40,438 nt of DNA from positions 1 through 40,438 of the forward strand of contig NZ_JAPDPE010000036.1 in NCBI RefSeq assembly GCF_026283955.1. Direction: 5' to 3'. A program made the position numbers and the translations under genes. Source of the stretch: Dyella silvatica (GTDB lineage Bacteria > Pseudomonadota > Gammaproteobacteria > Xanthomonadales > Rhodanobacteraceae). This document shows, one piece after another, positions 1-11,200 of this stretch. Position 1 is the stretch's first letter. The number at the start of each line of letters is the position of its first letter. The notes under the pieces are model-generated. The model searched no databases and was not told the DNA's origin. It saw only the letters and a program-made list of their open reading frames with translations.

Positions 1-3000
1 GGCCGCGGCATCGGCGACATCGACCGCGTGGTAACGCACCACCGCACCCAGGGCTTCCAGTTCGCGGATATGCGCCTGGATGCCTTCGTTCAATGCCGAG
101 CGGCCGGTCAGGATCAGCACCGCATTGCGCGCCTGCCGCGCAATCTCGCGGGCGAAGATCAAGCCCAGCCCACCGGCTCCGCCGGTGATCAGGTACACGC
201 CCTGGGCTTTCCACGGCGAGGCCGCCGCGCTCGCCGCGGTCTGCTCGGACCAGCCACTCACCTGGCGCACGCCGTCTACATAACGTATCTGCGCCGCCGC
301 GCTGCCGCGATTTTCCAGCACGACCTGGGCCACATCCTGGCCCGCCTCGATGCCGATCAGCTGGCCGACGATGCGCGGGTTTTCCAGCTGTGCCGTACGC
401 AACATGCCGCCCAGGCCGGCCATGATCTGGCCGGCGCCCTGGCGCGGCACCACCACCTGGATCAGCTGTTTGCCGCTTTGGCTGCCCAGCGACTGGATCT
501 GTTCCAGCAGTACGCCAGCCGCCGCTTCAAAGCGCTGGGCAAGATGGTCGCCGCTGGCCGGGCTCAGGCAGATGGCGTTGGGCAGGCGCTGTTCCAGATC
601 GACGGCATCGACACCGCACAACAGCACCACCTGCTGCGCAAACGCATCGCCAGCCGTTGCCAACGGCGGCTGCGCCGTCCACGCCGGCTGCAACAACAGC
701 GTCTGGATCGGTTTGCCGGCGCTGGCCATGGCCGTCAACGGCCGCAGGCTGAACTGCTTGAAGCGCACGCACACCGCACCGTGCTCATCGCACAGATCGA
801 TGTCGAGCCGTTGCACCGCATCGCCGGCCTGGCTGCCCGCGCTGTGCCGTACCACCGCCCACATGGCGGCGGTGGATGGCGCCCATGCCTCGAGTGTGCC
901 CAAGGCAAAAGGCAGCATGACCTTGCCCTGCTCTTGCAGGCCCAGCGTCGCCTGCAAGGCCGCATCCAGCAGGCTGGGATGTAGCAGATAGCCATCCGCC
1001 GGTGCCGAGGCCGGCAGGGTGATCCGCGCCAGCGCTTGCTGCGATCCGATAAACAGTTCGTGCAGGCCCTGGAATCCCGGGCCGTAGTGCAAGCCCATCT
1101 GTTCGAACAAGGCATAGCACTGGCTGGCGCTCAGCTGTGAAGCGGCGCATTGCTGGCGCAGGCTGGCCAGGTCATGTGTGGTCGTGGTCGCTGGCTCGGC
1201 ATTCGCCATGGCCGTCGCCGAGCCCTGGCTATATGCGACGGTTTCGCCATCCTCGCCTTCGCTATAAATCTCAAAACCGATTTCGCCGGATGCTTCCGGA
1301 TAAAGCGCGATATGCAGGGTGAGACCGTTCGCATCGACCACGATGGGCCGCACCCACACCACGTCATTCAGTGCGATAGGCGCGGCTTCGCCGATCACCT
1401 CGCTGACCGCGCGGCGGGCCATTTCCAGCTGCGCTACGCCGGGTAGCACCCGGTTGCCCTGCACCCGGTGATCGGTGAGGAAGAATTCGTCGCCGCTCAA
1501 CTGAGTGCTAAAGCGCAGCCCGGCGACATCCGAGGTATTTCGATGCAGCAGCGGATGCAGTGCGGCATGGTTGCCGGATGCAATCGCTGTCGGCACCGGG
1601 CCGGTGGGTATCCAATAGCGCTCGCGGGCAAACGGATAGGTCGGCAGGCTGATGCGGCGTGGCCGCTCGGCGCCATACAAACGCGACCAGTCGAAGGCCA
1701 GCCCCTTTACCCACAGGTCGAGCAGCTTGCCGAACTTGCCCTTGGCTATCCACGCCTCGACGATGGTCGCCATATCGTCATCGCCGGCCAGCGCAGCCAG
1801 GGTTTCTTTGTTGCGTTTGACCTGGCCGCGATACAGCTCGTCGATGGCGCTTTCGCCGGCAATGTAGGCACTAAGCTTTTCGCCTAGCTCGCCCAGCGAA
1901 TGCACCACCAGCGCCAGCCGCTCTTCCATCGCTTCACGGCCGACTTGCAAGGTATAGGCCAGGCCGGCCAGAACCATATCGGCATCTGCTGCAATAGCCG
2001 CGAGCAATCGTTGGACTTGTTCGCGCAAACGGTCTTCATGACGTGCCGATAGCACGATCAGCACCGGCCCGCGTGCGGTCGGTGTCGGCACCGGTGCCAG
2101 GTATTCCTCGATCACCACATGGGCATTCGCACCACCGGCGCCAAACGACGAGATACCGGCACTGCGCGCGCCTTCCCGCTGCACCCCACCCACATCCAGC
2201 ATCGGCCGCGGCCACGGTGCTAACGCTTGCTGCACCACGAATGGCGTGCCGTCAAAATCGATGTTCGGATTCAACACGCTCGAATGCAGGCTGGGCACCA
2301 GTTGCTGATGCTTTAGCTGGAGCAAGACCTTGGTCACGCCGGCAATGCCGGCCGCGCTTTCGCAGTGGCCGATATTCGACTTGGCCGAACCGATGGCGCA
2401 GAACTGGGTGTCCTGGGTCCAGTGGCGGAACGCTTTCGACAGCCCGGCAATCTCGATCGGATCGCCCAGGCTGGTGCCGGTGCCGTGCGCTTCGATATAA
2501 CTGACCGCACGCGCATCGATGCCGCCTTCGCGCAGCGCGCGCTCAATCACCTTGGCCTGCGCGTTGGGATTGGGCACGGTGTAGCCGTTGGTCTTGCCAC
2601 CGTGGTTGATCGCGGTGGCCCTGATCACGCCATAGATGTGATCGCCATCGGCCTGGGCCTGCGCCAATGGCTTGAGCAGTACCGCACCGACGCCCTCACC
2701 CGGCACATAGCCTTCGCCGCCTTCGCCAAAACTCTCGCAACGGCCCTTGCCGGAGATGAACTTGCCCTGCGCCAGCATCAGGTATTTGTTCGGGTGCACC
2801 GACACATTGACGCCACCGGCAATCGCCACCGCGCAGCCGCCGCGTTGCAGGCTTTGGCAGGCCAGGTGAATCGCCGTCAGCGACGACGAGCACATGGTGT
2901 CCAGCGCCATGCTGGGGCCGTTGAAATTGCAGAAGTACGAGATGCGATTGGCGACCGACGCCGCGCTGTTAAGCATCGCCAGGTTATTGCCCCGGGCCTG

Positions 3001-6000
3001 CTCTTGCGCACCGTACAGTTGATATTCCTCGTACATCACGCCGACGAAGACGCCGACACTGCCCTCCTGCCCTGCGCCGGCATGCTGGGTGACGCTATCG
3101 CGGGTATAGCCGGCATCTTCCAGCGTGGCATGCACGCACTCCAGAAACAGCCGCTCCTGCGGGTCCATCAGCTCCGCTTCGCGCGGCGAGATATTGAAGA
3201 ACAGCGGATCGAACAGATCGACGCCGTCGATAAAGCCGCCCCAGCGACTATAGGTTTTGCCGGCCTTGTTGCGGTCTTCGTCGTAGTAGAGCTTGTAGTC
3301 CCAGCGTTCGGACGGAATCTCGGTGATGCTGTCCTTGCCCTGGCTCAGATTGGCCCAGAACTGTTGCAGATTGCCGGCCTGCGGATAGCGCCCGGCGACG
3401 CCGATGATGGCGATCTCGCCGACGTCCCCGGCGGCGGCCGTCGAATGGACGCGTGCGGCATCGCCGGATAACCCGGCTACACCCGGTAAATGCTCTGGCT
3501 GCGTGCCAAAGCGCGGGCGACGACCGAGCACGCTGGCGCTGAGCGGTGCGACTTCCTCGCGTAACGGCGCTACCGCCGCATCGTGCAGTGTTTCGCCCAG
3601 CACCTCGCTCAGCCGCGCACGGTGATGTTGCAGGAAATGAGACGCCAGCGCGGCAATCGTCTGGTATTCGAAAAGCAGGGTCTTGGACAACGAGCCGAAC
3701 ACTTGCTCCAGCGCGCGGGTCAAGTCCATCACCAGGATGGAGTCGATGCCGTAGGCCTCCATTTGCGCCTGCGCGTCGATGCTATGGGCGGGCCGTTTAA
3801 GCGTGCTCGACAGCAAGCGGACGAAATAGCGGATGGCTTTTTCCTGCAATTCGTCCGTCGCCGCACTCACCGCCGCGCCCGCGGGCTTGAGCGCCGCGAC
3901 GGCCGGCTTCGCCACGGTCGATAAGCCGGAGATGAAACGGCGCAGCGCACCTTCAGCCACCAGCACCTGCGGCAGGCCGCTCGATAAAGCCTGCGCCAAG
4001 GCCGCGCAACCACTGGCGCTGCGCAGGGGAATCAAACCGGTTTGCTGGGTCATGCTCTGGCGCGTGGCGGCATCGACCTGCATGCCGCCCTGTTCCCATA
4101 GCGGCCAGTTCACCGACAGCGTGCGTCCATGGCGCTGCCCTTGGGCGACCAGGCCGCTGCGGTAAGGCGCGAAGGCGTCCATAAAGGCATTGGCCGCCGC
4201 GTAGTCGGCCTGGCCCACATTGCCAAGCGCGCCCGAGGTCGAGGAAAAGCAAATGAAATGATCGAGCGCCAGCTCCTGGCTGGCTTCGTCGAGATACCAG
4301 GTGCCGGCCACTTTGGCGTGCAGCACTTGCTGCAGTTCTTCGCGGGTCTTCTTGATGATGAAGCTATCGCGCAAGACGCCTGCGCTATGCACGATGCCAT
4401 GCAGGCCACCGAAGCGGTCGACCACATCGCGCACGCAATGCATCACCGCATCGCGGTCGCCGACGTCGAGCTGGCGATATTGCACCGTGGCGCCCCGTGC
4501 TTCGAGTTCGCCAAGCCTGGCCTGCGTCGCGGCGTTCAGCGGCGAACGCCCGGTCAGGATCAACGTTGCGCCCTGGGCCTGACGGGCGATGTCGTGAGCG
4601 AAGATCAGGCCGAGACCACCGGCGCCACCGGTGATCAGGTACACACCCTGCGCTTTCCATGGCGATACCGCATCAGGCAACGGCGGCTGTTCGACCCAGC
4701 CGCCGACCTGGCGGACGCCGTCGACATAACGGATTTGCGTCGCCAGGCTGTCGCGATTTTCAGCCAGCGCTTGCATCACATCCTGGCCATGCTCGACGCC
4801 GATCAGCTGACCGACGATGCGCGGATTCTCCAGCTGTGCTGTACGCAGCATGCCGCCTAATCCGGCCAGGGTCTGACCAAGGCCCTGGCGCGGCAGCACC
4901 AGCTGGATCAGATGCTGGCCTGGCTGGCTATTCAGCGCCTGCAGCTGTTCGAGCAACGCCACGGCTGCCGCTGCGTAGCACGGCGCCAGCGGTTCGCGCA
5001 CATCGATATCCATGCAGGTCGCATCCGGCCACCGCGACCGTAGTTCTGGCAAAGCGCGGCGAATGTTTTCCGCGTCACCACACAGCAACACCACCTGCTG
5101 TGCATAGCGCGGAGCGTCGGCAGTGACCACCGGCTGCGCGGTCCAGTCGAGTCGCAGCAAGGCCGTTCGTACCGGCTCGTCGGCGCCCGCAGCTGCGGTT
5201 GCACGCGCGCAGAATTCGCCGAGGCGGACACAGACCCGGCCGTTGTCGTCGCACAAGTCGATATCGAATTTTTGCAGCGCATCGCCTGCCGCATGGCCGG
5301 CGCGGCGACGGATCACCGCCCACAGGTGATCCGTGCAAGGGGCCAGCAGGTCCAGCGAACCCAGTGCGAAAGGCAGTATCAGCGCAGCCTCGTCGAGCCC
5401 ACCGGCAGCATCGGCTTGAAAAGCGATGGCGGCCTGCAAGGCCGCGTCGAGCAAGCTGGGATGAAGCACATAGCTGGCCTGCGACGCTTTCAGCGCATCC
5501 GGCAGGGTGATCCGCGCCAAGGCCAACTCTGGCCCGACGAACAGCTCGCTCAAGCCACGATGGCCCGGACCATAGTTCAGGCCCATCCGGTCGAACGCGG
5601 CATAGCATGCCTCGGCGCTGAGCGGCGACGGCGCGCACTGCCGACGCATCGTGGCGAGATCGAGCGACATCGCCGCAGCCGGCTCGGCATCGGCGACGGC
5701 AAGCACCGAGCCTTGGCTATACACCACGCCTTCGTCGCCCTCGGCATCGGCGTAAATCTCGAAACTGAATTCGCCATTGCCTGCCGGGAACAGCGCCAGA
5801 TGCAGGTCTTTCGGCGCTACCCCAACCACGATAGGTCGCAGCCATACGACATCTTTCAAGCGGTGTGGACCGCTATGGGCAAGCGCGTGGCCTGCGGCGC
5901 AGCGGGCCATTTCCAGCTGTGCCGCGCCCGGCAAGGTGCGCTCGCCCTGCACCCGATGATCGGCAAGAAAGAATTCGTTGCCACTAAAGCGGCTGCTGAA

Positions 6001-8013
6001 ACGCAGCCCGGTGGAGTTCGACGTATTGCGGTGTAGCAGCGGATGGATGGCTCCCGCCGCCGATGCCGATGCCATCGATGACGCTGCCTCGACCCAATAT
6101 TTTTCCTTCACGAATGGATAGGTCGGAAGCGCCAGGCGGCGACGCGTGCCTGCTTGATGCAAAACCATCCAATCGAAGGCATGCCCTTGCACCCACTTGC
6201 CGGCCACCGCCTGAAGGTTTCCGCTGGTGAGCAAGGCGTTCAAGCCATCGCGCTCGGCATCATCGCCAACGCCTGCTGATACCTCGGCGGAAAGCAGACC
6301 GCTGAAGGTCTGCTCGGATACAGACGGTGCCGCCAGCCAGTGTTGCAGCCGCGTCTGTAACGCATCGAAAGAGTCGACTATCAGCGCCAGGCGCGCCGCC
6401 ATCGCCGGCCGCCCTACTTGCAGCGTGTAAGCCAGGTCGGCCAGGCCGGCGCGGCGCAGATCGGGTGACGACAACGCGGCAAGCAGTTGTCGCGCGCGCT
6501 GGCGTAGTACCGGCTCGGTCTTGGCCGACAACACGATGAGTGCAGACGGCTCCGTTGGGAAGCCTGTCGTTGTCACAGGGTCTTCGCCGGTGGCCGCGGC
6601 CACCGACTCGACATATTCTTCGACCACCACATGGGAGTTCACCCCGCCGAAACCAAACGAGCTGATGCCGGCGCGGCGCGGCATCGCCTGGCCGCTATCG
6701 TCGACCAGGGCGGGCCACGGCTGGGCCTTGTCGATAATGAAAAACGGACTGCCCTCCAACGCGATGCGCGGATTGAGCTTTTGGTAATGCACCAGCGGCG
6801 GAAAGGTCTGGTGCTTCATGCAAAGCATCGTCTTGATCAAACCGGCCAGGCCGGCCACCGATTCCAGATGACCGACATTGGTCTTGACGCTGCCGATGCC
6901 GCAGGAGTGCTCATGCAATACCTCACCGCGGGCGGCGGCGACGCGAGCGAATGCCAGCTTCAGGCCTTCCACTTCGATCGGATCGCCTTTGGGCGTGCCG
7001 GTACCGTGCGCTTCGACGTAGCCGATGCTGCCGACCGCCACGTCGGCCTGCTGCAAGGCCTCGGCGATGACCATCGATTGCGCGGTCGATCCCGGGTAGG
7101 TCACGGTGCGCGCGTGACCGCCATGATTCATTGCGCTGCCGCGCAGTACGGCGGCGATCCGGTCCTTGTCTCGAATGGCTTGGTGCAGCGGCTTGATCAA
7201 GATCATCGCCGCGCCTTCACCGCGAACATAACCGTTGGCGCGCTCGTCAAAACTCTTGCAGCTGCCGTCGGGTGACAACATGCCGGTCTTGGAAAATGAA
7301 ATGAAATGCGTAGGGCTGCACAGCACGCTTACGCCGCCGACCAGGGCGTAGTCGCATTCGCCACGACGGATCGCATGTGCCGCCTTGTGCAGCGCGACCA
7401 GCGAACTGGAGCATGCGGTGTCGATCGGCAAGCTGGGGCCGTGCAAGTTCAAGAAGTACGAGATGCGATTGGGGATAAGCGCGGTATGCGTGCCGGTGGA
7501 TACATGCCCCTCGATCGCTTCGAGGGCGTGTCGCAGATGGTCTTCGTAATCGAAATTGAATACCCCGACATAGACCCCGGTATTGCTGCCGCTAAAGGCC
7601 TTGGGATCGTAACCGGCGTCTTCGATGCAGGCCCACGCCTGCTCCAGCATGATCCGCTGCTGCGGGTCCATGACCTCGGCTTCGCGAGCCGAAATACCGA
7701 AGAAATCCGCGTCGAAAAATTCGACGCCATCGACAAAGCCGCCCCATTTGCTGATCGACTTGTTCTTATCCTGCACCTGGCTCGAATAAAAAGCTTCTTT
7801 GTCCCAGCGGTTGGCCGGAATCTCACTGATACTGGACAAGCCACTGCACAGGTTCTCCCAATACTGCTGGTAATTGCCGGCACCGGGAAAACGGCAGGCC
7901 ATGCCGATGATCGCCATGTCGCCACGATCATGATGATCGGCCTGATGCCCCGCCCCCTCCTCGCCAATCGATTGCGATGGGTTTTCCTGGGCTGGCGTCT
8001 GACGGGCATTCAT
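1..8013 (-). CDS. Trans-AT polyketide synthase, KS-DH-KR-ACP-KS-DH-KR, 3' end beyond window
   Basis: Multimodular synthase that extends and processes an acyl chain; 2671 codons are visible with no stop up to base 1. KS1 (about residues 35-460) has Cys201 in DTACSSS, His336 in HGTGT and His382 in KTNVGH. DH1 has His686 in HRVQGxxxLPG and Asp856/Gln860. KR1 (about 1125-1310) has GGAGGLG and Tyr1271, with an LxD motif suggesting a B-type reductase. The ACP carries Ser1425 in GIDSI. KS2 has Cys1708 in DTMCSSS, His1843 and His1883; DH2 has His2182 and Asp2350/Gln2354; KR2 starts near 2600 and is cut by the window edge. Each KS linker passes straight to an LPTYPF motif and a DH with no acyltransferase between, the hallmark of the trans-AT class. 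ATG 8013 is preceded by AGGAT. Each KS-DH-KR module should give an alpha,beta-double bond unless the ER encoded upstream acts. The product is unknown. Confidence 0.95.
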   Translation of the reverse strand, partial: MNARQTPAQENPSQSIGEEGAGHQADHHDRGDMAIIGMACRFPGAGNYQQYWENLCSGLSSISEIPANRWDKEAFYSSQVQDKNKSISKWGGFVDGVEFFDADFFGISAREAEVMDPQQRIMLEQAWACIEDAGYDPKAFSGSNTGVYVGVFNFDYEDHLRHALEAIEGHVSTGTHTALIPNRISYFLNLHGPSLPIDTACSSSLVALHKAAHAIRRGECDYALVGGVSVLCSPTHFISFSKTGMLSPDGSCKSFDERANGYVRGEGAAMILIKPLHQAIRDKDRIAAVLRGSAMNHGGHARTVTYPGSTAQSMVIAEALQQADVAVGSIGYVEAHGTGTPKGDPIEVEGLKLAFARVAAARGEVLHEHSCGIGSVKTNVGHLESVAGLAGLIKTMLCMKHQTFPPLVHYQKLNPRIALEGSPFFIIDKAQPWPALVDDSGQAMPRRAGISSFGFGGVNSHVVVEEYVESVAAATGEDPVTTTGFPTEPSALIVLSAKTEPVLRQRARQLLAALSSPDLRRAGLADLAYTLQVGRPAMAARLALIVDSFDALQTRLQHWLAAPSVSEQTFSGLLSAEVSAGVGDDAERDGLNALLTSGNLQAVAGKWVQGHAFDWMVLHQAGTRRRLALPTYPFVKEKYWVEAASSMASASAAGAIHPLLHRNTSNSTGLRFSSRFSGNEFFLADHRVQGERTLPGAAQLEMARCAAGHALAHSGPHRLKDVVWLRPIVVGVAPKDLHLALFPAGNGEFSFEIYADAEGDEGVVYSQGSVLAVADAEPAAAMSLDLATMRRQCAPSPLSAEACYAAFDRMGLNYGPGHRGLSELFVGPELALARITLPDALKASQASYVLHPSLLDAALQAAIAFQADAAGGLDEAALILPFALGSLDLLAPCTDHLWAVIRRRAGHAAGDALQKFDIDLCDDNGRVCVRLGEFCARATAAAGADEPVRTALLRLDWTAQPVVTADAPRYAQQVVLLCGDAENIRRALPELRSRWPDATCMDIDVREPLAPCYAAAAVALLEQLQALNSQPGQHLIQLVLPRQGLGQTLAGLGGMLRTAQLENPRIVGQLIGVEHGQDVMQALAENRDSLATQIRYVDGVRQVGGWVEQPPLPDAVSPWKAQGVYLITGGAGGLGLIFAHDIARQAQGATLILTGRSPLNAATQARLGELEARGATVQYRQLDVGDRDAVMHCVRDVVDRFGGLHGIVHSAGVLRDSFIIKKTREELQQVLHAKVAGTWYLDEASQELALDHFICFSSTSGALGNVGQADYAAANAFMDAFAPYRSGLVAQGQRHGRTLSVNWPLWEQGGMQVDAATRQSMTQQTGLIPLRSASGCAALAQALSSGLPQVLVAEGALRRFISGLSTVAKPAVAALKPAGAAVSAATDELQEKAIRYFVRLLSSTLKRPAHSIDAQAQMEAYGIDSILVMDLTRALEQVFGSLSKTLLFEYQTIAALASHFLQHHRARLSEVLGETLHDAAVAPLREEVAPLSASVLGRRPRFGTQPEHLPGVAGLSGDAARVHSTAAAGDVGEIAIIGVAGRYPQAGNLQQFWANLSQGKDSITEIPSERWDYKLYYDEDRNKAGKTYSRWGGFIDGVDLFDPLFFNISPREAELMDPQERLFLECVHATLEDAGYTRDSVTQHAGAGQEGSVGVFVGVMYEEYQLYGAQEQARGNNLAMLNSAASVANRISYFCNFNGPSMALDTMCSSSLTAIHLACQSLQRGGCAVAIAGGVNVSVHPNKYLMLAQGKFISGKGRCESFGEGGEGYVPGEGVGAVLLKPLAQAQADGDHIYGVIRATAINHGGKTNGYTVPNPNAQAKVIERALREGGIDARAVSYIEAHGTGTSLGDPIEIAGLSKAFRHWTQDTQFCAIGSAKSNIGHCESAAGIAGVTKVLLQLKHQQLVPSLHSSVLNPNIDFDGTPFVVQQALAPWPRPMLDVGGVQREGARSAGISSFGAGGANAHVVIEEYLAPVPTPTARGPVLIVLSARHEDRLREQVQRLLAAIAADADMVLAGLAYTLQVGREAMEERLALVVHSLGELGEKLSAYIAGESAIDELYRGQVKRNKETLAALAGDDDMATIVEAWIAKGKFGKLLDLWVKGLAFDWSRLYGAERPRRISLPTYPFARERYWIPTGPVPTAIASGNHAALHPLLHRNTSDVAGLRFSTQLSGDEFFLTDHRVQGNRVLPGVAQLEMARRAVSEVIGEAAPIALNDVVWVRPIVVDANGLTLHIALYPEASGEIGFEIYSEGEDGETVAYSQGSATAMANAEPATTTTHDLASLRQQCAASQLSASQCYALFEQMGLHYGPGFQGLHELFIGSQQALARITLPASAPADGYLLHPSLLDAALQATLGLQEQGKVMLPFALGTLEAWAPSTAAMWAVVRHSAGSQAGDAVQRLDIDLCDEHGAVCVRFKQFSLRPLTAMASAGKPIQTLLLQPAWTAQPPLATAGDAFAQQVVLLCGVDAVDLEQRLPNAICLSPASGDHLAQRFEAAAGVLLEQIQSLGSQSGKQLIQVVVPRQGAGQIMAGLGGMLRTAQLENPRIVGQLIGIEAGQDVAQVVLENRGSAAAQIRYVDGVRQVSGWSEQTAASAAASPWKAQGVYLITGGAGGLGLIFAREIARQARNAVLILTGRSALNEGIQAHIRELEALGAVVRYHAVDVADAAA

Positions 8014-8288
8014 GATCGTGCATATCCTGTGATGTGTTCTTTCGGATGCTGCTGCAGCCAAACGAATAAGCCTTGAACCGCCGCCGGGTGGCGGCTGGCC
8101 TCATGCCCTGTGGCTCCTGAAAAACGCCTTGCGATCGTGGAACGAAGCCCACGCGGCCATTGCAAGATGCCGCGCATGCCCGACCCGGTTAAGCGTTTGA
8201 TGCATGCCGCCAGCGCGTTGATCGACTTCGATCAGGCGACGGACAGCCGGGCATCGAGGCTCATCAGGCCTATCCATTCCCGATGGTG
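8014..8288. other. Spacer between the AT-ER gene and the synthase
   Basis: 275 bases between two co-directional minus-strand genes of one cluster. I see no convincing gene. A GCCGCC/GGCGGC stem with a 4-base loop lies at 8080-8095, 67 bases before the synthase start and without a T-run. It could be a weak attenuator or an RNA processing hairpin. Confidence 0.4.
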
Positions 8289-11200
8289 TCAGCCATCGAG
8301 AAACCGGCTGAAGGAGCGGGTCAAATGCTCCGCCGTCGCATCCATGATCTTGATCGCCATGCGATCCACATGCCGTTTATTCCACGGCTCCAGTTCCGTC
8401 CCCTTAACCCACTGATTGAACGAGCCCAACGCCGGCCCGGTCTGGATCTGATAATTCACGCGGTCGTCGCCCTTGCCCTCCATCGCGATACGCGTGCAAT
8501 AGGCGAAGTACCAACGAAACACCAGCGCCATCTTGTGCTTCGCATTGGCCTCCGCCTTGGCGATTTCGTGCTCCAGCTTGACCGATTTGAAATAGCTCGC
8601 CGTCTCCGACCAGATCTCGTCAAAGGTCTTTTTGAAGAAGGTGGTTTCCAGCTGCTGCCGGGTGCGCTTGGGGATATCGTCCAGGCTGTCGTAATGGCGA
8701 TAAAGCGAGAGCAACTTGTTCGCCCGGGCCGGAAAGAACACCGACTTCTTCATCACCTGGACCTGTGCGCCGATTTCAAACATGTCGCCCGCCGGCGCGT
8801 ATTCGGTGTCCTGAATATCGATTTCCTGCAGCATCGATTTGCCGTCCGGGCTCATGCCCGCTTCGACGGAGCATTGGTTGATCGAGCCGGTCATGATGAA
8901 ATCCGCGCCCAGCAGGAACGCCGCAGCGGCAGCTTCAGGCCCACCAATGCCGCCGGCCAGGCCCATGCACATGGGCTCTGCGTAACCATGCGTGCGCTGC
9001 ATCTCATCGCGCATTCGCAAGAGCGGCGGCAACATCACGGCGGCGATACCGCCATCGGTATGGCCGCCGGAATCGGCCTCGACGCAGATATCGTGACTGA
9101 CCGGTATTTTCTGCGACAACGCCGCTTGTTGCGGGGTAATCAGGTGCTGTTCGAGCAGCTTCTCGACGATGCCGATCGGCGGCGGACTCATGAACGCCTT
9201 GGCCACCTCCGGCCGCGATACCTTGGCGACGATGCGGTGATCGCAGACGATCTCGTTGTGCGCGTTGGTGTGCAGGCCCTGCAAGCGAAACCTGACCAGG
9301 GCCGGGGTCATCTGCATGAACGCAGCGGCCTCGATATTCTTGATACCGTACTTGAGATATAGCTCGACCACCGCCGCTTCCAGCGCGGGATACTCATAAT
9401 TGGCCAGCAAGTTCATGCCATAGGGCTGACCCGCATTCAGCTCGCCCTGGATGCGAACAATGTTCGCCTCGATCTTCTCCAGCGACAGCCCGCCCGCGCC
9501 GAAAAAGCTCAACAAGCCGGCCTTGCCCATTTTGATGACCAGCTCAGCGGAGGCGACGCCGCGATACATCGCGCCTGCCATATAGGCGTATTTCAAGCCG
9601 AACCGGCGCTGGAACACTTCGCTGCCGAGTGAGGTCGCATCCACGCGAAGCGGCACGCCGCGCCCGTTGACCCGGCCGATGGCAGGCGGCACGGCGTGTG
9701 TATCCGGCTGCGGGCTGGCGCCGTGGTTTGGCGCGGCGCTATTCGCAGACGGCTCATCGAGTGGCCGTGCAGGCGGCGCGTCGTCAATCAACGGCGTTTC
9801 CTTGGCCTTGATCTCCTGCACCATTTTTGAAAGCACGCTGGCGCCGATCTCCTGAAACTCCACCTCGCCGTCGCCGGTCAAGCCACGCCCCATCAAGTAG
9901 CGGATCGAATCCACCCATTGCACGGGCGAGGCGATCTGCCGCGCCAGCGTCTCGGCGATGCGCGTGGGATCGTAGGGACGAGCCGTCGCATTGGCGATCA
10001 CCGTGATGCTGGGCGGCGCAAAGGAGAACTGCTGCAGGAACTGGGCGAACTCGGCTTGCGCCGATTGCATGTGCCGCGAATGAAAGGCCGCGCTGACATT
10101 CAAGGTGACGCAACGCAAATTCTTTTGCGCAAACAGCTCGGCCGCCGTCGCCAACAGGTTTTTCTCGCCGGCAATAACGGTTTGTGTCGGCGTATTAAAA
10201 TTGGCGATGTCGATCTGTGCAAGTTGATGCTGATCAAGCAACGCCCTCACCTCCGGCGCCGACATACCCAGCACGGCCGCCATGCCACCACCGCTGGCCG
10301 CACCCATCAGCTCTCCGCGCTTTTTAACCAGGCGCAGCCCGGTTTCAAAAGAAAACACACCCGCCGCCAGCAAGGCGTTGTATTCGCCGAGGCTGTGGCC
10401 GGCAAAAAAATCGGCTGGCGGATCGGATTCGGCGGCGGCATGCAAGTCACGCTGCCGGTAGTAATGCAGGGCATTGACCACATACAGCGCAGGCTGGGTA
10501 TATCGCGTCTGCGACAGCTGCCCTTGCCCATCGTTCAAGCACAAATCCTCTAGCGAGTAGCCGAGGATGTCGGAGGCGCTTTTGACTTGTTCCGGAAAAA
10601 GCGGAAAGAGGTCTTTGCCCATCCCCTTGAATTGGGAGCCCTGGCCAGGAAAGATGATTGCCTTCATTTTGCGTGACTCCATGATGCGCTTGCTCCGAAC
10701 CTGGTTGTCTTGATGGCCCGGTGTTGCCGGGCTTATGGCTTGATCGATGTGCGGCGCCGCCGTCCGCGACAACGCGGTCAGCTCGGTCAATCGCTCCATC
10801 TCGCCGCCGAACGGCGACATCACGTGATGAATCTGAGAGGTCGAATCGGCGGGCAATCCGTACTTCAGGAACGTCGCCATGGTTCCGCCCGGCCCGACGT
10901 CGATATAGCGATAGCGACCCTGTGCTTCGATCAGCCGAATGGTTTGCATAAACAGGATCGGCTCGCGCACCACCGACCAGAAATGATCATCGGCCAAGCG
11001 ATGCAGCGGCTTGCCCATGGCACAGCAGACGATCGGCATATGGCCCGGGCGAAGTTGCAGCGTGCGCAGAAACGCCCGATAGGGCTGGCTGGCGCTATCG
11101 ATCCAGCGCGAATGAAAAGCGAAGCCGACCGGAAGTCGATGAAATGCCAGGCCTTGCCGATGCAGATCGGCTTCGACCGCCGCTATATGCCGTTGCGGCA

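Noticed and set aside
28-984. Long plus-strand frame at the left edge
   Set aside because: It is antisense to the synthase DH-KR region, whose motifs are clear on the minus strand; the frame is a GC-rich codon shadow.
8283-9362. Plus-strand frame of 359 codons
   Set aside because: Antisense to the enoyl-reductase domain; its His/Arg/Leu-rich composition is typical of a shadow frame.
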